From: Myotis daubentonii
Taxonomy: Eukaryota > Chordata > Mammalia > Chiroptera > Vespertilionidae
Direction of reading: 5' to 3'
Assembly (NCBI RefSeq): GCF_963259705.1
Contig: NC_081850.1
Location: 33,757,799-33,821,798, forward strand
Length of the DNA stretch: 64,000 nucleotides
Every line of letters starts with the position of its first letter. The stretch's first letter is position 1. The notes below the pieces were generated by a model. The model ran no database searches, was not told where the DNA came from, and saw only the letters and a list, made by a program, of their open reading frames with translations. The position numbers and the translations under genes are program-made. Positions 60,219 to 64,000 of this stretch are shown here, in pieces.

Positions 60219-60830
60219 ATGGCCCCTAACCCCTCTGCCTGCCTGCCTCATCACCCCTAACTGCTCCCCTGCTGGCCTGATCACCCCTAACTGCCTCTGC
60301 CTTGCCCCACACTGGGGACCCAGGATTCCCTCCTCTGGCCAGTCGCAGGCACCCGGGACCCGGGCTTCCTTCCCTCTGGCTGGCTGCAGGCACCTAGGAC
60401 CCGGGCTGGCTTTGCCCAGGCCAGCCACAGCTGCAGGGGACCATGGGTGGGCGGCTTTGCCCGGGCCGCAGCTGCAGGTGCCCGGGACCATGGGGCAGGT
60501 GGCTTGTCCCCTCTTGGGTCGCCAGCGCAGGCCCAGCCACTGGCGCCCAGGACCACTGGGCATGTGGCTTGCCCCTCTCCTGGGCCACAGGCGCAGGCCC
60601 AGCCACTGGCGCCCAGGACCACTGAGCATGTGGCTTGTCCCTCTCCTGGGCCACAGGCGCAGGCGCAGCTACTGGCTCCCAGGACCACGGGGCGAGCGGC
60701 TTGTCGCTCTCCCGGGCCGCAGCCTTGCTGGTCCCCATTCTCTCTCCCCAGTGTTGAGTGTCTGAGCCGTTATGGCTGACAGTGTGAGGGTGTGACAGCC
60801 ATTTGCTTATTAGCTCTTTATTATATAGGA
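60041..60830 (-). mobile_element. Helitron with two internal repeat arrays
   Basis: 3' end CTAGAGGCCCAGTGCATG at 60041, hairpin GCATGAAATTCGTGC, 5' end as reversed CTCTTTATTATATAGGA at 60830, host A/T flanks. (CCTG)n with TAACTGC units covers about 60180-60290. A second array of about 70-bp units (GCCCAGGACCACTG, GGGCCACAGGCGCAGGC) covers 60480-60715. Open frames of up to 202 codons on either strand are repeat artefacts. Confidence 0.9.
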
Positions 60831-62059
60831 TTATTATTAGTGTTCTTTAATAATTCCCAAATAATTTTGAAATAGTAATCTGTTTTTCTTTCTTTTTTGT
60901 TCATATGTTGCTTGAATTTTAAAGCCATATATGTAAATACAGTTTTGAATTATATTTAATATTACATATGTAAATATATATTCATACAACCACACACATA
61001 TATTTGATTTTTTTCTTAAACCTTTTGTGAAGGGAAAAAGTAATTATCCACTATTCAAGATTAGACTTCTCAGGCATTTTCACTTTTGAAATAAATGATT
61101 AAACTGAGTTATTTCATAAGTGATACTTGTCCTCTTTATATAATAGAGTGATACATCCCCATAGAACCTGAGATTTAAGGGCCACACAGTTGTGGCAGAC
61201 ATGAATATTTGGGTTATTAGGAGACATGAAAAACTAGCTTGGAATATTTGGGACTAGTCCATAAAAAAAAAAGTAAAACAAACATTTACATCTTGTTTAA
61301 AGGAAGCTCTGGGGAGAGGCTTTCTACCATCTTTGTTTTAACATGAGCACAGGGATGAAGATGTTTCTGTCAAAATTAAGTCATTGGTAACTCTATCTGA
61401 AGAGCTGTCTATTCCATTTTCTTTCTGAGGAAGGAAGACAGGCCTTTGGGGTGAGGCCCTTTGGATTGGCTGTCTGCCATGTAGGATTTGGCTGTGAAGC
61501 CCTTGAGCTCTTTGAAAAGGAGTATTAGTATATCCACTTGGGCCATGGTCTTAAAACAATAGGGCTTTATAAATATTATGAAATTTTATCATTTTTCTTG
61601 ATATCATTGTAAAAGGCATGTAGTTTATTAGGAACAGGAACAAGATTATAAGATTGTTGAGAGAATGGACAAGGTATTACTTGTCCATTACATCAGAAAC
61701 ACCCTCTGTATATAGTTGGTGCTCAATAAATATTTATTGAAGTGAATTCAGTATAAAATGGTGAGTAGCTAGTTTTAAGAAATAAGAAGATAACTGTGAA
61801 CTTTTACTTACACTATCCTTTCAAATTTGGTTTCAGGGACAGATACCTTATCAAATCACTTTAGGACACACTTATAATGGGGAAGATAAGGGAGGATTGC
61901 CTTTTCTTCTTATTGACCCTTATTTGTCTCTCATTTCAGTGGGTACAAATTAAGTGGGTAAAATTTTTTTCTTACCTTCTTCTCCCCTTTAATGAATTCA
62001 TTGATTCACTGAGCAATTATGTATTAAACACATGTTTTATAGCAAGGATTGGGTTAGGC

Positions 62060-62270
62060 CAATGGTCGGCAAACTGCGGCTCGCAAGCCACATGCGGCTC
62101 TTTGGCCCCTTGAGTGTGGCTCTTCCACAAAATGCCACATGTGGGCGCGCATGTACAGTGCGATTGAAACTTCGTAGCCCATGCGCAGAAGTTGGTATTT
62201 TGTGGAAGAGCCACACTCAAGGGGCCAAAGAGCCGCATGTGGCTCGCGAGCCGCAGTTTGCCGACCACTG
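62060..62270. mobile_element. Palindromic hAT MITE (211 bp), copy 2
   Basis: CAATGGTCGGCAAACTGCGG to GCAGTTTGCCGACCACTG, same 211-bp length and arms as the copy at 50939; the central part between the arms is inverted relative to that copy (GCGCATG/GTACAGTGCG). Target duplication GGTTAGGC / GGTTAGAC, one mismatch. Confidence 0.93.
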
Positions 62271-62901
62271 GGTTAGACTATGGGAATGTAAAGATAAGCA
62301 AAATCTAATACTTGTGCCCAAAAGGAGACAGGTCAATAAATTAAATTAATTGTTGCAAATGACCTGATAAAGAGGATTTTATGTACATGGTACTAACCTC
62401 TCTTCTTCTACCCTCTTTATTCTCTCTCCCTTTGAGAAGTAGAAATCTTATAGGAGGAATGGAGGTAGAGGACAAATTCGGATCTATCATACTGTGATCA
62501 AAGACGGACTAGCTAGTCAGCTGTGTTCCATTGTGGCATGCATTGAGAGTTTATTCGTGAATGAAATGCAGAGTCTTTCTTAAAGGTCAGGGGGTTTCAT
62601 TGGTACGATTACATGGTTGTAAGTAACCATAATACAGAATGGACAATAGTAAATGGGGTAAGCAGGAATGGTCAAATCTCTGACACAAGGCAAAAGGAAC
62701 TGAGTGTGTTAAGGGTCCAGAGAGAATAATTCTGTGTGTGTGGAGGGGGCGGGAAGAAGGAAGGGAAGGAGGAAAAAATATTTTTATATATGCATATTTG
62801 CATAGTAGGTGTTGAGTGAAAATTTACCTCACATATATGAATCCTATGTTTTTGTACTTTTATTCCTTGAATATCCTATTATTTTCTTTTACTAGTAATG
62901 T

Positions 62902-62969
62902 GGTTGTTAGTACGACTATATTTTTAGCTCTGTGAGGAAAGAGCTAAAAATACAGTCGTACTAACAACC
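62902..62969. repeat. 30-bp inverted repeat with 8-nt spacer
   Basis: Left arm 62902-62931 and right arm 62940-62969 are complementary except one position; the spacer is GTGAGGAA. The arm includes TTAGTACGACT. It would fold to a stable hairpin. It may be a tiny MITE or a template-switch product. Confidence 0.9.
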
Positions 62970-63613
62970 TCCGTACTTTTTCTTCTTCATAGCAGGGGGT
63001 TTTCAAACTGTTTGTCAGGCACTAAAGGATTTAGTTGGGGTATTTTTACCAGAGGAGTTAGGCATTAGGTCTGTGTAGAAATTGCTGATTGTTCTCCTAT
63101 TTTGTTTATAGGGATATCATTTCAGAATCCATTTTCCTTTCCCTCTTTCATCTCAAAACTTTTTCATCTTTGCTCAGTACTGGTTCTGTACAGTTTTGGC
63201 TGTGCATATATTCAAGGCTCTCACTTAAAAATAAAATATGTGTTTTTTCCAACATAAATGGAAAAGAAATAATATATTTTATCCATGACCTAAATAAAAA
63301 ATAAAAAAACATTCATACATTGTTACAGCTCTTTCACTTCTGCATTCAATCTGACCATAGTAAACCTAATAGTTATTGCTATTACCTATTAGTAGTATTT
63401 CAGGTTTTCTCTTCCTTGTCTCTACTTAACATGGGTTATTGGCTGCAAACAAATACAATTATTACTTTTTTTTCATTTGAAACGTTGCAATATTTTTAGG
63501 TTCAGGTCAATTCAATTAAACAGTTATAAGTTAAATGACAAGTGTACATAGACACTCTACTAGGAGCTTATGGAGGCCATAGGGGTGAGGAATGGAGAAC
63601 ACTGCCTCTAAGA

Positions 63614-63918
63614 CAGTGGTTCTCAACCTTGGCTGCACATTAGAATCACCTGGGAATCTTTTTAAAATCCTGATTTCTGGGCCTCATCCTCTGGAAATTC
63701 TGTTTCTTTGTTATGGGATGGGGCCACAACATTAGTAACAAAGAAACAGAATTTCCGGAGGATGAGGCCCAGAAATCAGGATTTTAAAAAGATTCATTAC
63801 TAATGTGGTCCCACCCCATAACAAAGAAACAGAATTTCCAGAGGATGAGGCCCAGAAATCAGGATTTTAAAAAGATTCCCAGGTGATTCTAATGTGCAGC
63901 CAAGGTTGAGAACCAGTG
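63614..63918. mobile_element. hAT-Charlie element with an internal inverted triplication
   Basis: Ends CAGTGGTTCTCAACCTTGGC and GCCAAGGTTGAGAACCAGTG are Charlie-type termini with a decayed 8-bp duplication (CTCTAAGA, CTTTAAGG). Inside, a block at 63655-63738 appears again inverted at 63795-63877, and a shorter inverted copy at 63739-63794 is wedged between them. Confidence 0.85.
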
Positions 63919-64000
63919 CTTTAAGGGCTCATGATCCAGAATGGAGGACACCTCTATAAATGACCAAGACTGTGAAGAATGCTACAACTGAAGGACAACA

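Larger units (their letters stand above)
34007..64000 (+). other. GLIS3: GLIS3 intron downstream of the large exon (partial)
   Basis: Begins with a consensus GTGAGT donor and runs to the window end without another exon. The next exon should complete zinc finger 3, and I found no frame giving it. Contents listed separately include L1, L2, MIR, MER20, MLT1, VES, SPIN, Helitron and hAT elements. I see nothing recognisable in about 34010-35630, 35670-38280, 39360-42060, 42150-45270 (a possible ancient repeat at 42600-42900 that I cannot class), 46300-47240, 47850-49070, 49260-50270, 53000-54050, 54140-55900, 57250-58010, 59390-60040, 60840-62050 (apart from an L2-like tail near 61700), 62280-62900 and 62970-63610. 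Confidence 0.85.

Noticed and set aside
60021..60629. 202-codon minus-strand frame and overlapping + strand frames
   Set aside because: Both strands are open because of the GC-rich tandem array in a Helitron.

Overview
The window is mammalian nuclear DNA, almost certainly from a vesper bat (Vespertilionidae, e.g. the Myotis/Eptesicus group). Three repeat groups together point there: many tRNA-derived VES SINEs, eight HeliBat-type Helitrons (5' TC, 3' hairpin followed by CTAG, inserted between A and T), and two SPIN hAT elements with 8-bp target duplications. The species cannot be fixed from the sequence alone.

The only host gene seen is GLIS3 on the + strand. Two internal coding exons are present: a 208-nt exon at 23310-23517 and a 1102-nt exon at 32905-34006. 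Both have consensus-type boundaries and compatible phase. They encode part of the N-terminal regulatory region, including the SUFU-binding VYGHF motif and two SUMO consensus sites, followed by zinc finger 1, zinc finger 2 and the first residues of zinc finger 3. The rest of the window is GLIS3 intron: at least 23.3 kb upstream, 9.4 kb between the exons and at least 30 kb downstream. No other credible gene, no tRNA or rRNA gene and no CRISPR array was seen.

Layout. 1-23309: upstream intron with old MIR/L2 pieces, microsatellites, a bat L1 3' end, a small mariner-like MITE, a VES SINE with a foreign segment inside it, six Helitrons, three of which form a head-to-tail series at 17216-19315. 23518-32904: middle intron with an L1 remnant split by SPIN, two SINEs, and a structurally complete but almost gene-less class II (betaretrovirus-like) endogenous retrovirus at 28052-30515. 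34007-64000: downstream intron with L1, L2, MER20 and MLT1 remnants, a nest of three DNA transposons at 50276-51636, a VES dimer, a second SPIN copy, a sixth-type Helitron at 60041-60830, a second copy of the palindromic hAT MITE, a strong hairpin and a rearranged Charlie element near the right end.

The most notable item is the endogenous retrovirus. Its two 789-bp LTRs differ at only 4 positions, it has a 6-bp target duplication, a tRNA-Lys3 primer site and a polypurine tract, but the interior is only 886 bp. It is very young and must have been mobilised in trans, much like mouse ETn elements. It lies in sense orientation in the GLIS3 intron about 2.4 kb before the large exon and carries three copies of a splice-donor-like motif.
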